Shown here: piece after piece, positions 1 to 9,026 of the stretch
Layout of the letters: the number at the start of each line of letters is the position of its first letter
How positions within the stretch are numbered: the stretch's first letter is position 1
NCBI GenBank assembly: GCA_964590225.1
Contig: CAZPWS010000030.1
Location: 1 to 40,715, forward strand
Length of the DNA stretch: 40,715 nucleotides
DNA from: JAEUSG01 sp964590225
GTDB lineage: Bacteria; Fibrobacterota; OXYB2-FULL-49-7; JAEUSG01
Reading direction: 5' to 3'
Notes under the pieces: generated by a model
Databases searched by the model: none
Seen by the model: the letters and a program-made list of their open reading frames with translations, nothing else
Told to the model about the DNA's origin: nothing
Position numbers and translations under genes: made by a program

Positions 1-1174
1 ACACGGCAGTCGTTATTGCACCAGTAGAACGATCTGTTCCGAGATACGCTTCAATTCCTGCTCCTGTCATCGTCGCAGCACGCAAAGGTGCTGTTATGAG
101 ACTGTCGATGTGGCGACTGGAGTATGTGGCATCTGTGCGTGTTGAACCCAAAGACAAACCACCGTTATCGTGATCTGCCAATACTAGGATTAGCGTATTA
201 CCGTTAGTAGCAGCAAAACTTTTTGCCACTGTTACCGCACTGTCAAATGCGAAATATTCTGACAGCACACCAACAGGATCATTGGCATGTGATGCCCAGT
301 CAACCTGACTACCTTCTACCAGTAGAAAAAATCCTTTATCTTTACCCTTTGCACCGGATGAAAGCAGTTTTAACGCCTTGTCTGTCATTTCAGCAAGTGA
401 TGGCTCCTCATCTCCTCCGGAAAGAAACTTACGATCGATGTCTCTTATCATGGCGTTTTTGTTGAATTGACCCCATACTTTACCGGCAGAATCAGATAAT
501 GCTTTCATCTCTGTTCTTGTTGATACAACAGAATAACCTTTAGCCAATAATGAATCCGATAAAGACTCACCGTCAGCGCGCGCACCACCTTCAGCCGTTG
601 TAAGAATATGTTTGCTACCTCCCCCGAAAAGAACATCCAGTCCTGCATAAGCCATCTGCTCTGTAATTATGCCTTCGCCACCTCTGTGATACCAATGCGC
701 GGTGAATCCGGCAGGTGTGGCATGAGAAACTGTTGAAGTGGCGATTACGCCAGTTGCTCGACCACTTAATCTTGCTCCTTCGAGAACTGTTGCCACAGGA
801 CCGCCAGCTAATCCGGCTGGAATAGTGACTCCCGGAATGGTTGCATTTAATGGAAGAACGCCGATCTGTTTGTCGTGAGCCTTATATCCTGTTGCCATAG
901 CCGTGGCCGCGGGTGCAGAATCGGTGATATAAGAGTTTGAACCATAAGTTTTTACCATTGCCACATTTAGCGCATCTATCGCAAGTGGTTCCCCTCTGTA
1001 CCATCGGGCAAGAGTGAAGTGAGCCACACCACAACCATCTGGAATCATAACGATTACATTTTTATAAGTACTGGTGAGCCGATCAGCCGGACTTGCGTCC
1101 GTCAATACTGGAGCGGCCAAGGTGACCACCGCAATCGTTGCGGTTAGAAGATCTCGAATTCTCGTTTTGAACAT
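1..1174 (-). CDS. phoA: Alkaline phosphatase (PhoA family), 3' end cut by window edge
   Basis: Read on the minus strand from ATG at 1174 to the window edge (about 391 residues) with no stop. It hydrolyses phosphate monoesters in the periplasm. The N-terminus (MFKTRIRDLLTATIAVVTLA) is a signal peptide. The nucleophile motif TDSAPAATAMATGYK follows about 100 residues in, matching the phospho-serine region of PhoA. Further motifs are EGSQVDWASHANDP and ADHDNGGLSLG, which carry metal ligands of this family. The last metal histidine and the C-terminus lie beyond position 1. A purine-rich GGAGG lies seven bases before the ATG. A Pho-box-like repeat lies about 80 bp upstream, so phosphate-starvation control is likely. 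The family assignment is firm; the exact subtype is not. Confidence 0.93.
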   Translation of the reverse strand, partial: MFKTRIRDLLTATIAVVTLAAPVLTDASPADRLTSTYKNVIVMIPDGCGVAHFTLARWYRGEPLAIDALNVAMVKTYGSNSYITDSAPAATAMATGYKAHDKQIGVLPLNATIPGVTIPAGLAGGPVATVLEGARLSGRATGVIATSTVSHATPAGFTAHWYHRGGEGIITEQMAYAGLDVLFGGGSKHILTTAEGGARADGESLSDSLLAKGYSVVSTRTEMKALSDSAGKVWGQFNKNAMIRDIDRKFLSGGDEEPSLAEMTDKALKLLSSGAKGKDKGFFLLVEGSQVDWASHANDPVGVLSEYFAFDSAVTVAKSFAATNGNTLILVLADHDNGGLSLGSTRTDATYSSRHIDSLITAPLRAATMTGAGIEAYLGTDRSTGAITTAV

Positions 1175-1241
1175 GGAACCTCCATTTTTTGAGTGAGTTT
1201 ATGTGCCGGTTAAAGCCGGTCAAGGTAAAGATAGGAGGATA

Positions 1242-1273
1242 ATATTACAATGGAAGTATTAGTTCTGTTTTAG
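1242..1273 (-). promoter_or_regulatory. Pho-box-like repeat and -10 upstream of alkaline phosphatase
   Basis: On the minus strand CTAAAAC (1273-1267) is followed exactly 11 bp later by CTAATAC (1262-1256), with a four-base spacer. A TAATAT -10 candidate (1247-1242) starts 8 bp after the second repeat. Heptamer, 4 bp, heptamer, then a short gap to the -10 is the layout of PhoB-activated promoters. Similar repeats precede the TonB receptor and the PhoB-like regulator in this window. No protein-binding evidence is available. Confidence 0.5.
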
Positions 1274-1368
1274 ACAAGTTTATTTTCTAAAACACATACG
1301 ATATGCTATTGTAAACCGTTCTTAATGAGTACTGTCCAACTTTCGATCAGTTGAAACATGGTAGGGTT

Positions 1369-1659
1369 CTATTTACAGTATCCCCATTTAACAAAAGTAT
1401 TATTAAGTTCCTGCTTGTCCATAAATGCTATATAATATAAGTATTCTGGTGCGATATCTATGTTGCCAGGCCAGAGTAAAGTACCATGAGATAGATGCCC
1501 TTCCGAGACAAATTTCTCATCTTGAAATTTTGAAAAGATTGTTTTGGGTTCATCGTGAGACAGTAATCTTAAATCAGCAATTCCTTGACTACCATCATTA
1601 AAAGCAATTTTATACTTATATTCTCCTAAATATTCAGCGCTGATAATTTCCAACAGCAT
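1369..1659 (-). CDS. DUF2442 family protein (possible antitoxin partner)
   Basis: A 96-aa soluble protein with the DUF2442 pattern: an N-terminal beta-rich stretch (IISAEYLGEYKYKIAFNDG) followed by ADLRLL, then a late LLWPGNIDIAPEYLY motif typical of the family. It starts 7 bp after the stop of a DUF4160 gene, with GAGG just upstream of the ATG, so the two are co-transcribed. Paired DUF4160/DUF2442 genes are common on bacterial chromosomes and have been proposed as toxin-antitoxin modules. That role is inference here; no catalytic residues can be pointed to. Confidence 0.75.
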   Translation of the reverse strand: MLLEIISAEYLGEYKYKIAFNDGSQGIADLRLLSHDEPKTIFSKFQDEKFVSEGHLSHGTLLWPGNIDIAPEYLYYIAFMDKQELNNTFVKWGYCK

Positions 1660-1666
1660 ATGTCCT

Positions 1667-1927
1667 CTATGTCAAAGGGGATATTTTGTTAAACTGTCCG
1701 CTCATCTTCAACAAATCCCAATTTGATTTCAATTCTTCTCTATGTTCACACGCCCACTCCACAACCAAGCTTTGAATTCTGGGAGGTAATACGCCCTCAA
1801 GTAAACCCAGTGAATCAATATCCAAAGTCGCCTTATATTCATTGTATTCTACATGAAAATGAGGAGGATTGTGCTCCTTGAAAAACATGTAAATCACAAT
1901 ACCAAGGAAACGACTGATTTCAGGCAT
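1667..1927 (-). CDS. DUF4160 family protein (possible toxin partner)
   Basis: An 86-aa protein with the DUF4160 signature: the N-terminal MPEISRFLGIVIYMFFKEHN leads into PPHFHVEYNEYKA, then a conserved LPPRIQSLVVEWACEHREEL helix. It is the first gene of a two-gene unit with the DUF2442 gene, 7 bp downstream. DUF4160 proteins are small and frequently sit beside DUF2442 genes, which suggests a toxin-antitoxin or related two-component module. A sequence search and a toxicity test would be needed to say more. The HFHV motif is the best candidate functional centre. Confidence 0.78.
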   Translation of the reverse strand: MPEISRFLGIVIYMFFKEHNPPHFHVEYNEYKATLDIDSLGLLEGVLPPRIQSLVVEWACEHREELKSNWDLLKMSGQFNKISPLT

Positions 1928-2015
1928 TGTAATTTTCTCTCACTAATGTAATATATCCAATATCATGTGTGTTTTCAATACCTTCGATTTATCCATATTT
2001 GGGATAACGCCAAAC

Positions 2016-2588
2016 TCACTGTTGAACTTGGCCACTACCCCTTCTTTCGATACTTGAAATTATTTCCGGTATTGTTTTCATCAGTAAATTTTGAGCCATT
2101 TTTTCGGTAAGCAAGCTGTGGCTTATCTCGACATGGTATTTGACAGTAGTTCTGCCATTTCCTTCATCCGAAAGCTGCCAGTATCCAATATTTTTATTGA
2201 AGAAGCCTGAGACCTGAACCCAAGACAAAGTGTTTTTTGTGTCATCAATTGTAAAATCAAGAAGTATCGTGAATGGTATCAATAAAAACCGCATTTTTTT
2301 CAGAACTCTTACATTCGAACCGTTTTTCTCAATAACCCTGCTCTCCCTTGTGTAATTGCAGTATTTAGAATCGGATTCATAATCGTTAAGAACTTTCCAA
2401 ATATTCTCTATTGGAATATTAAATAGCGCTGTTGCTTCCACACCATAGTATTTGCTGTCAATAATAATTGGTTTAACCTTTAGGCCGGATTTTTCAATTT
2501 CGAATCCGAAGGAGGATGAAATGACAGATACAACTAAAAGCACAAGTACTTCAAATTTATGTACCAGCATCACTTTATATATCAGCAT
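2016..2588 (-). CDS. Secreted SRPBCC/START-like lipid-binding protein
   Basis: A 190-aa protein. Residues 7-29 (MLVHKFEVLVLLVVSVISSS) form a signal peptide, so the second Met (position 2570) may be the true start; neither start has a clear ribosome binding site. The rest matches the polyketide-cyclase/COQ10-like SRPBCC fold: ATALFNIPIENIWKVLNDYE is the typical first strand and helix, followed by alternating strands and a long C-terminal helix (SLLTEKMAQNLLMKTIPEII). The fold binds hydrophobic ligands. The ligand is unknown and no neighbour suggests one. It is transcribed away from the histidine kinase at 2694. Confidence 0.65.
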   Translation of the reverse strand: MLIYKVMLVHKFEVLVLLVVSVISSSFGFEIEKSGLKVKPIIIDSKYYGVEATALFNIPIENIWKVLNDYESDSKYCNYTRESRVIEKNGSNVRVLKKMRFLLIPFTILLDFTIDDTKNTLSWVQVSGFFNKNIGYWQLSDEGNGRTTVKYHVEISHSLLTEKMAQNLLMKTIPEIISSIERRGSGQVQQ

Positions 2589-2693
2589 TTATAATTACAA
2601 ATTTCTTTCACTTATATTTCAAAAAGATCAAGACACCTCCGTTTTAATTGTAGTTTTCCATCAACCCCTCTTTAATACCCGTGCAACTCGCAC

Positions 2694-4271
2694 ATGCTAT
2701 CATATGTATTTATGAGAGTAGAACTTTTTGTATCAGAAATGCCACCGATCAGTGTTCTTTGTCCAATCGAGGAATTACTCGATAAATTTAGGAGACACAC
2801 GGAGCTTACATTTGTGCCGGTCGTAAATGAGTTTTCAGAGCCAATTGGAATCATTCGTGAAACATCATTGCGTGTTTTCACGCATGCAAGGTTTGGCAGA
2901 GAACTAATCCAGAAGCGTAAAACGGGCGAGTTTTTGTCTATGTGTCCTGTAGTGTCTATTAATGCAGAATTCCACGATCTCATTCTTACGCCAACATTTA
3001 ATTCGCGCAAGGAAGGTTTTATTGTCATTAAGGATGGGAAATATGCAGGTTTTCTTCATACATTAACTTTATTAGAGCTTTATGAAAAACATCGCCTTGA
3101 AACGCAACGGCAGCTGCTACAAACGCAAAAAATGGAGTCAATAGGTGCTCTGGCTGGCGGTATTGCTCATGACTTCAATAACATATTGGCAAGCATTTCT
3201 GGGCATTTGACTTTGATAAGCATGAGATTAAAGATGGATACTGACGATAGGGTGAGGCACTATATTTCAACAATTGAAGAATTGTGCTGTAAAGCATCAA
3301 ATCTTACTCAGCAGCTTCTCGGTTTTGCAAGGGGAGGTAAGTACAAAATAGAACCGCTTAACATAAATGAAGTAATTAAACATGTCGTGTCAATTCTTTC
3401 TGCAACTTTTCCCAAGGATATTAGTTTTCAATATGATCTTTGTCCTATTCTCCCTGTAATTGAAGCTGATAGAGGACAACTCGAACAAGTATTGATGAAC
3501 CTTTTTATTAATGGTCGCGACGCAATGAAGTCTGGCGGCATCATCAATATCAAATCAGTTATTCCTGAGGAAAATAGTATGAGCAATATTTCCGGATTTG
3601 GAGACGCCGGATTATTGAGAAGTGACATGATAGAAGTGTCTGTTTCCGATACGGGTTGCGGTATTCCCGAAAGCATTCAAAAAAAGATATTTGAGCCATT
3701 TTTTACAACAAAGGAAGTGGGTAAGGGAACAGGGATGGGGCTTGCTATGGTTTATGGCATAATTAAAAACCATGGTGGAAATATCTTTGTCGAGAGCATC
3801 GAGAATAAGGGTAGTACCTTCAGAATATTTCTTCCCAGAAAGAAGACACAAACAGGCTGCAATAAAATTGACTCGACAAGAATAGAGTCATCATCGGCCG
3901 GAAACATCGGAGTTATGGTGCTTGATGATGATGTCAACTTGATACAGGTTCTTGAGATGTATTTGATTGAAATGAATTTTGCTGTTAAACCGTTTACTAG
4001 GGGAAGCGATGCGCTATCATTCTATATGAAAAACTCTGATTGTATAGATATAGTTCTGCTTGATATGATTATGCCGGAAATGTCAGGTCAACAAGTTTAT
4101 ATGAAGCTGAAGGAAATCAATCCTGAAGTTACCACTATTTTTATGTCCGGCTATAATTCGAGTGAAACCATGCAGTCTTTATTATCAGAAACGGATTCTG
4201 AATTTCTTCAAAAACCATTTTCACTGGAACAGTTAAAGAAGTCAATTAGCAATAGTTTAGCTGCCGCGTAA
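2694..4271 (+). CDS. Hybrid histidine kinase with CBS-like sensor and receiver domain
   Basis: A 525-aa cytoplasmic signalling protein with no membrane segment. Residues 15-125 resemble a CBS pair (FVPVVNEFSEPIGIIRETSL and EGFIVIKDGKYAGFLHTLTL). The phospho-acceptor motif GGIAHDFNNIL follows, with His159, then an ATPase domain with the N box (NLFINGRDAM), G1 (DTGCGIPE) and G2 (GKGTGMGLAMVYGI). A receiver domain occupies about 405-525, with Asp457 in LLDMIMPEMSG. The start is uncertain, since a second Met lies at residue 7. A CheY-like protein follows after 22 bp and is the obvious phosphotransfer partner. CBS domains usually bind adenine nucleotides, so energy status is a plausible but unproven input. 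Confidence 0.88.
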   Translation: MLSYVFMRVELFVSEMPPISVLCPIEELLDKFRRHTELTFVPVVNEFSEPIGIIRETSLRVFTHARFGRELIQKRKTGEFLSMCPVVSINAEFHDLILTPTFNSRKEGFIVIKDGKYAGFLHTLTLLELYEKHRLETQRQLLQTQKMESIGALAGGIAHDFNNILASISGHLTLISMRLKMDTDDRVRHYISTIEELCCKASNLTQQLLGFARGGKYKIEPLNINEVIKHVVSILSATFPKDISFQYDLCPILPVIEADRGQLEQVLMNLFINGRDAMKSGGIINIKSVIPEENSMSNISGFGDAGLLRSDMIEVSVSDTGCGIPESIQKKIFEPFFTTKEVGKGTGMGLAMVYGIIKNHGGNIFVESIENKGSTFRIFLPRKKTQTGCNKIDSTRIESSSAGNIGVMVLDDDVNLIQVLEMYLIEMNFAVKPFTRGSDALSFYMKNSDCIDIVLLDMIMPEMSGQQVYMKLKEINPEVTTIFMSGYNSSETMQSLLSETDSEFLQKPFSLEQLKKSISNSLAAA

Positions 4272-4293
4272 ATTTTAAGTAAGGAGAAACAAA

Positions 4294-4680
4294 ATGAGAA
4301 AACAGATATCGATACTTTTGGTTGATGACGACAGGATATTCAGGGAAACTATAGGAGAGTTTCTTTCGATGAGCGGCTACAATGTGACGCTGGCAGAAAA
4401 TGGTTCAAGAGCCTATGAACTGGTACGCATACACGATTACGACATAGTTCTTCTCGATGTCAATATGCCTAAGATGGACGGAACAGAAACAATCAGGGCA
4501 ATAAAAGAGAGAAGACCCGGTATTCGTGTTATGGTAATGAGTGGCGATACGGACTATCAAGCCATTCAGTATGTACTGGACAGGGGAGCGTCCGATTATC
4601 TGAAGAAACCTTTTGATCTCAAGGAATTACTCGAGTGTCTGGAATCTCTGAACGCTCCCGCACCGATTACCGCTACCTGA
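4294..4680 (+). CDS. Single-domain response regulator (CheY-like)
   Basis: A 128-aa stand-alone receiver domain. The acidic pair is in LLVDDDR, the phospho-acceptor Asp in IVLLDVNMPKMDG, and the conserved Lys in DYLKKPFDL. There is no output domain, so it acts by protein contact or as a phosphorelay intermediate. AAGGAG lies 7 bp before the ATG and the gene follows the hybrid kinase by 22 bp, so the two form an operon. Its stop abuts the convergent phosphatase gene, with only 2 bp between them. Confidence 0.9.
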   Translation: MRKQISILLVDDDRIFRETIGEFLSMSGYNVTLAENGSRAYELVRIHDYDIVLLDVNMPKMDGTETIRAIKERRPGIRVMVMSGDTDYQAIQYVLDRGASDYLKKPFDLKELLECLESLNAPAPITAT

Positions 4681-4682
4681 GA

Positions 4683-6056
4683 TTATTGATTGAAATGATC
4701 CCCTGACCAGCATCTCTTGCGTTCTTCGCCAGACTTGAACTCACGGGAACACCCTCTTTCTTCCGGCAACAGCTCCATGATTCTGTTGGCGGCTCCCTTT
4801 TGCTTTACCAAAGTAAACCCGTCATATAAACCGCCATCCGGCATGCGCGACTCAAAAACAAGCCTGTCATGGCTGACACTTATGATCTGATAAAGCTGGG
4901 TATCCTCTCCTACTCTCCGCATGGTAGATCGTGCCTTGTCGGAAACCAGATACATTTTAGGACCCGCAACAGAAACAACATAAACCGTTCCGGTTAGTTT
5001 GTCAATTACATTCTTGCCTTCACCCAGGTTCGTAGAATGGCGGCCATAAGTGTGATCGTGCCCCTGAAGAGCCATGTCCACACCATATTTATCAAATAAA
5101 GGTTTCCAGCTTTTTCTCAACAGTTCATTGTCTCTTCCCTGACTTACGGAAAACATCGGGTGATGATAAACAGCGATAGTCCATCTGTTCGTATTATTTT
5201 TTAATATTGTTTCAAGCCACTTTGCCTGAATTTCCGCTGTTCCATCAAGAGCGGATTGCGAATTAAGAACAACAAACCTTACCCCTTGATAATCAGAAAA
5301 ATAAACAGAACCCTCAAGCCCTTTCGGACCATTTTGAGGTAAAGAAAAATGGGCAAACCATGTAGGAGAAAGTTCATAAACCTCTTTGTTGCCTGGCAGT
5401 ACTTTTTTGATAAACTCGTGATTTCCAGAGGTAGGCAGATTAGGAATCATCCCGTTAAGCCAACTACCTGCTTCACACCACTCCCCCCATTCATCGTCAT
5501 GGTTTCCGTCACGGCTATTTACAAGATCTCCAGCGTGAATCATAAGAGCAGCTTCCGGCGTTGATTTAAAGGCTTGCCGAATCATTCTCGAAAAAAGAGA
5601 CTTGATTGCGTTTTGGGCGTCTCCAAAATAGAGAAAAGAGAAGGGTTCATGTGCTTCAGATGCGGTTTTGAACTGAAACCACTCACTCCATGTATTTTTG
5701 CCACGGACTCGATAAGCATACGGTGTGTTTGGCAGTAATGAATTAAATGTTACGGAATGCGCGAAGGATACGCCGTTATCGGTAATATTCCTTTTGTGGG
5801 AACCTGAAACAGTTTTTGAGACGCGCTCAAGTGCCGGCGACGCCGATACAGGAGCTATCTGTGCCTCGGAAACTTTTGAAGTTGTATCTGTTCTCCAATT
5901 TACGCTGATGCTTGTAGAGGGCGAAGCAGTTATTGACAAAACTACACGATCAGGAACTGGAGAGGGTGCATAAAGGTTGAAACCGGCCGGAACGGAAGTG
6001 TTTTGCGGGAAAATAATGCTGCCAACAAACAGATAAAACATAAGCGCGTATTTCAT
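4683..6056 (-). CDS. Purple-acid-phosphatase-like metallophosphoesterase, secreted
   Basis: I start it at the internal ATG at 6056 rather than 6074, because GGAG sits five bases before it and the protein then begins MKYALMFYLFVGSIIF, a clean signal peptide. An N-terminal fibronectin-like domain (VVLSITASPSTSISVNWRTDT) is typical of purple acid phosphatases. The metallophosphoesterase motifs follow in order: FLYFGDAQ, HAGDLVN, TSGNHEF, AVYHHPMF and LQGHDHTYGR. These supply the dinuclear metal ligands. It is the second gene after the TonB-dependent receptor (gap about 40 bp), which places phosphate release and uptake in one unit under the Pho-like promoter at 8941-8995. Substrate is unknown. 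Confidence 0.88.
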   Translation of the reverse strand: MKYALMFYLFVGSIIFPQNTSVPAGFNLYAPSPVPDRVVLSITASPSTSISVNWRTDTTSKVSEAQIAPVSASPALERVSKTVSGSHKRNITDNGVSFAHSVTFNSLLPNTPYAYRVRGKNTWSEWFQFKTASEAHEPFSFLYFGDAQNAIKSLFSRMIRQAFKSTPEAALMIHAGDLVNSRDGNHDDEWGEWCEAGSWLNGMIPNLPTSGNHEFIKKVLPGNKEVYELSPTWFAHFSLPQNGPKGLEGSVYFSDYQGVRFVVLNSQSALDGTAEIQAKWLETILKNNTNRWTIAVYHHPMFSVSQGRDNELLRKSWKPLFDKYGVDMALQGHDHTYGRHSTNLGEGKNVIDKLTGTVYVVSVAGPKMYLVSDKARSTMRRVGEDTQLYQIISVSHDRLVFESRMPDGGLYDGFTLVKQKGAANRIMELLPEERGCSREFKSGEERKRCWSGDHFNQ

Positions 6057-6095
6057 TTTATCTCCATACAACATAATGCTTTATTCAAAAGGAAA

Positions 6096-8909
6096 TCAGA
6101 AATTAACACGAACCCCGAGAGCATACTCCTGCCCAAACTGTTCAAGCTCATAAACTCTCTCTCGCACGCCCTGATAACGGCGCCCATAGCTATTGGTCAA
6201 GTTTCGCATTTCTGTATATACCATCACCCCTGTGGTAACTGTATAACTCGCCGTGAAGTCAAGGATACCACGGGAATCCATCCACAACATATTGTCTGAA
6301 GTACCATCTGAAAAATCACTGATGAACGGACTCTGGAAGTTATAAGCAAGGCGCGCCGAAAAGGCCTTCTTTTCATAGTATATCGCCATATTAACAGTAT
6401 GATCAGGCTGTTCACCAAGAGCGGTCTCTTCCTTTGTTTCTGGATGTTCTGCTTTTGACTTTATATATGTATAGTTTGTGAATATGCCAAGTCCTTCAAG
6501 CGCACCTGGCAAAAATGTTAGAGCATGATCCCACGACAATTCTATTCCTATAATACTCGCGGCTTTTTCAGCATTAAGCGTTTGTGACACTGTCCAACCA
6601 GCTGGAATATTATAACCGCCAATTGTCTGCGCTTCGGTAAGTACTCTTGAACCGCCAAAATGGGCGTTATCGATATTACGATAAAAGAAACCACCGGAAA
6701 CAACACCCATGGGACGGAAATAGTATTCGGCCATAAGGTCAATACCGCGTGAAAGAACAGGTTCAAGATCAGGATTTGCCGCTGTTGCTCTGTCGTTGGC
6801 TTCGTCGATGCTTGCGGTATTTCTAAGGTTATCAAAAGAGGGACGGGATATTCCCTGTGTGTAGGCAAAACGGGTCACGATATAATCGTTAGGCGCAAAC
6901 CGAAGAGTAGCAGATGGAAAAAGATTGAAATATGATCGGCTATATGTCGATTTCTCGGGAATAGTCCTGTACCCATCCCTTGATAAATATCCATCAGCTG
7001 TAGTTGCTGTATGTTCCGCTCTCAATCCGGCTATTATCTTGAAACGATCCACAGACAAATCAAGCATTCCGTATCCACCGGCGATTCTTTCCTCGATTTT
7101 ATAGTCATCTGCGTAATCGCTGCTTATGGAATTGGCGTTGGTATCAGACAATAAAGTCATCCCCTCAAAAAGCTTGTGAACCTTTTCTTTGTCTGCTTTT
7201 TTTCCAAAAAGATATTTATCGAAGTTATTCAAGTCCCGATCACTTGCGATATCTTCAAAATTTGGAAATTCAGAAAGGTTGGCAAAACGGCGGCGCCATC
7301 TTTCTCTCTCTCTTGTTCTATTGACCACCTTGGCACCTGTTTTAGCGAATCCCTTGAAAGAGCTGAAACTGAGCGGAAACTTGGCATTCGCAAGCGCCTG
7401 TATCGTATTCTCCGCGTCTATCTCTTCGCGAATATAGCTGCGGCTACCGGTACGGGGTTCCATTGTAGCGCTATCGGCAGGCAGATTAAAGGAACTGGCT
7501 GCATCCACAAGAGTATATATCGGAAAATCGGGATCAGAATAATCATACTTGATATTTCCGAATCTTTCACGCTGTCTGTAATGAACGGATATGTTGTCGT
7601 TTTTGTACTTGTCATCCTTGCTGTAGCGACCATCTCCGTCCGTATATGCACCCTGATAATCAAGATCAACAGAGCCAAGAGTATGTTCTCCACCGACATT
7701 GATAATATTTGTTACGCTGGTATAGTATCTGTCGAGAAAGTCATATTCAAATCTACCTCGGGAATATTCACCTGTTTTTGCGCCCGAACCGGCAAGCCGG
7801 CGATCAAATTCAAAATCCAATCTCTGAGTATGTCTATCCTCATCATTATTGTAGTAATTGCGCATATAATTCACAAACAGGTGATGCTCTTTCGAAGGAG
7901 CATAATCAAGACGACCACTCAATGATGTTCTGCTTCTGACGATATCATATGCCTTTGTAACAAAACGGGTAGGTACATAGCCATCTGAACTCGCTGTATC
8001 CTCTGTCCAGACCGTTTCAAGGTTTTCCATCTCTCGCCTGACGCGCGAGTGACTCGCAGAGACAAGAAGACCGATATTATCGGATGCACCGAACTTTCGA
8101 CCGATTGTAAGCGCACCGTGAAAATTTCCGTACATTCCCAACTGACTAAGACCACCAGCAGAGTAACCGCTTATGTAAGAGTCCTTTTCGTCAAGAGCTC
8201 CCCTTGTAACTATGTTGACTGTACCGCCAACGGCATCCGCATCCATGTCAGGTGTTGGTGTTTTGCTTATCTCAAGCATGCTTACTACATCGGAAGAGAC
8301 TTCATTCAGGGCAACAGAACGGGATGAACCATCCGATGGCAGAGATATTCCGTTTACCGTTACCTTTGTCCAGTCTTGATTGCCGCCTCTTACAGATACC
8401 CCTGCGCCTTCTCCACGAAAGCGAACCACATTCACACCGCTGACACGACCAGCAGCCTCTGCCACGCTGATATCTGGAAAGTTACCGATAACATCCGATG
8501 AAAGCACGCTCACAATGTTGTCTGATGATTTCTGCTGGTTTATAGCTTTGGACTGACTGGTACGAAGACCTCTGACATCCATCTTGTTTAGAGATAGTAT
8601 TTCACTCTCGAGTCTTATTTCCGCGGCAACTCTTTCCGCGCCTTTAACCGCAACCTTCTCGTTTCTCTCTTTGTAACCAAGATAAGAAACAGAGAGCGTT
8701 TGCTCTCCCGCCGCGACACCAGTAAGCAGCGCGGAGCCGTCTCTTTCTGTGACTGCCACAATTCTCGTACCCTGTACCGTGACAACTGCCCCTTGCAAAA
8801 CTGATCCGGTCAAAGAGTCTCTAACCGTTACCCTTACGCTTCCATTTTCACTCGAAAAAGCTGAACCCAAAAAGCAAAACACCAAAAGAATCAAAAACAC
8901 TCGTTTCAA
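6096..8909 (-). CDS. TonB-dependent outer-membrane receptor
   Basis: A 937-aa protein. Signal peptide at residues 1-20, then a carboxypeptidase-regulatory-like Ig domain (about 24-100, DSLTGSVLQGAVVTVQGTR). The plug follows (about 130-245), with GNFPDISVAEAAGRVSGVNV and FRGEGAGVSVRGG. The rest is a 22-strand-type barrel ending in ALGVRVNF, with the terminal Phe expected of barrel proteins. It heads an operon with the purple-acid-phosphatase-like gene. Three 11-bp repeats and a TATAAT lie upstream. The context suggests import of a phosphate-containing compound, or of a product released by the secreted phosphatases; this is inference, as TonB receptors cannot be assigned a ligand by eye. Confidence 0.92.
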   Translation of the reverse strand: MKRVFLILLVFCFLGSAFSSENGSVRVTVRDSLTGSVLQGAVVTVQGTRIVAVTERDGSALLTGVAAGEQTLSVSYLGYKERNEKVAVKGAERVAAEIRLESEILSLNKMDVRGLRTSQSKAINQQKSSDNIVSVLSSDVIGNFPDISVAEAAGRVSGVNVVRFRGEGAGVSVRGGNQDWTKVTVNGISLPSDGSSRSVALNEVSSDVVSMLEISKTPTPDMDADAVGGTVNIVTRGALDEKDSYISGYSAGGLSQLGMYGNFHGALTIGRKFGASDNIGLLVSASHSRVRREMENLETVWTEDTASSDGYVPTRFVTKAYDIVRSRTSLSGRLDYAPSKEHHLFVNYMRNYYNNDEDRHTQRLDFEFDRRLAGSGAKTGEYSRGRFEYDFLDRYYTSVTNIINVGGEHTLGSVDLDYQGAYTDGDGRYSKDDKYKNDNISVHYRQRERFGNIKYDYSDPDFPIYTLVDAASSFNLPADSATMEPRTGSRSYIREEIDAENTIQALANAKFPLSFSSFKGFAKTGAKVVNRTRERERWRRRFANLSEFPNFEDIASDRDLNNFDKYLFGKKADKEKVHKLFEGMTLLSDTNANSISSDYADDYKIEERIAGGYGMLDLSVDRFKIIAGLRAEHTATTADGYLSRDGYRTIPEKSTYSRSYFNLFPSATLRFAPNDYIVTRFAYTQGISRPSFDNLRNTASIDEANDRATAANPDLEPVLSRGIDLMAEYYFRPMGVVSGGFFYRNIDNAHFGGSRVLTEAQTIGGYNIPAGWTVSQTLNAEKAASIIGIELSWDHALTFLPGALEGLGIFTNYTYIKSKAEHPETKEETALGEQPDHTVNMAIYYEKKAFSARLAYNFQSPFISDFSDGTSDNMLWMDSRGILDFTASYTVTTGVMVYTEMRNLTNSYGRRYQGVRERVYELEQFGQEYALGVRVNF

Positions 8910-8940
8910 AAGAACCCCCTTTTAGTTGTGGTTGAGGTAA

Positions 8941-8995
8941 ATTATAAACGGGAATTGTTTTTTTATCGTTAAGTTATTATGAGATTATTTTAAGA
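8941..8995 (-). promoter_or_regulatory. Pho-box-like triple repeat and -10 upstream of the TonB receptor
   Basis: Three adjacent 11-mers, read on the minus strand from 8995 to 8963, are TCTTAAAATAA, TCTCATAATAA and CTTAACGATAA. All end in ATAA and recur every 11 bp, about one helical turn. A perfect TATAAT lies at 8946-8941, about 32 bp before the ATG. There is no good -35, as expected for an activator-dependent promoter. The PhoB-like regulator encoded divergently is the natural candidate activator. Confidence 0.6.
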
Positions 8996-9026
8996 TTTTT
9001 TGTCAAAACATTTTAAAGAAAAAGGA

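Noticed and set aside
7176..7925. A 249-aa plus-strand open frame inside the TonB receptor gene
   Set aside because: It is antisense to a well-conserved receptor domain, has no recognisable motif and no ribosome site; long antisense frames are common here.
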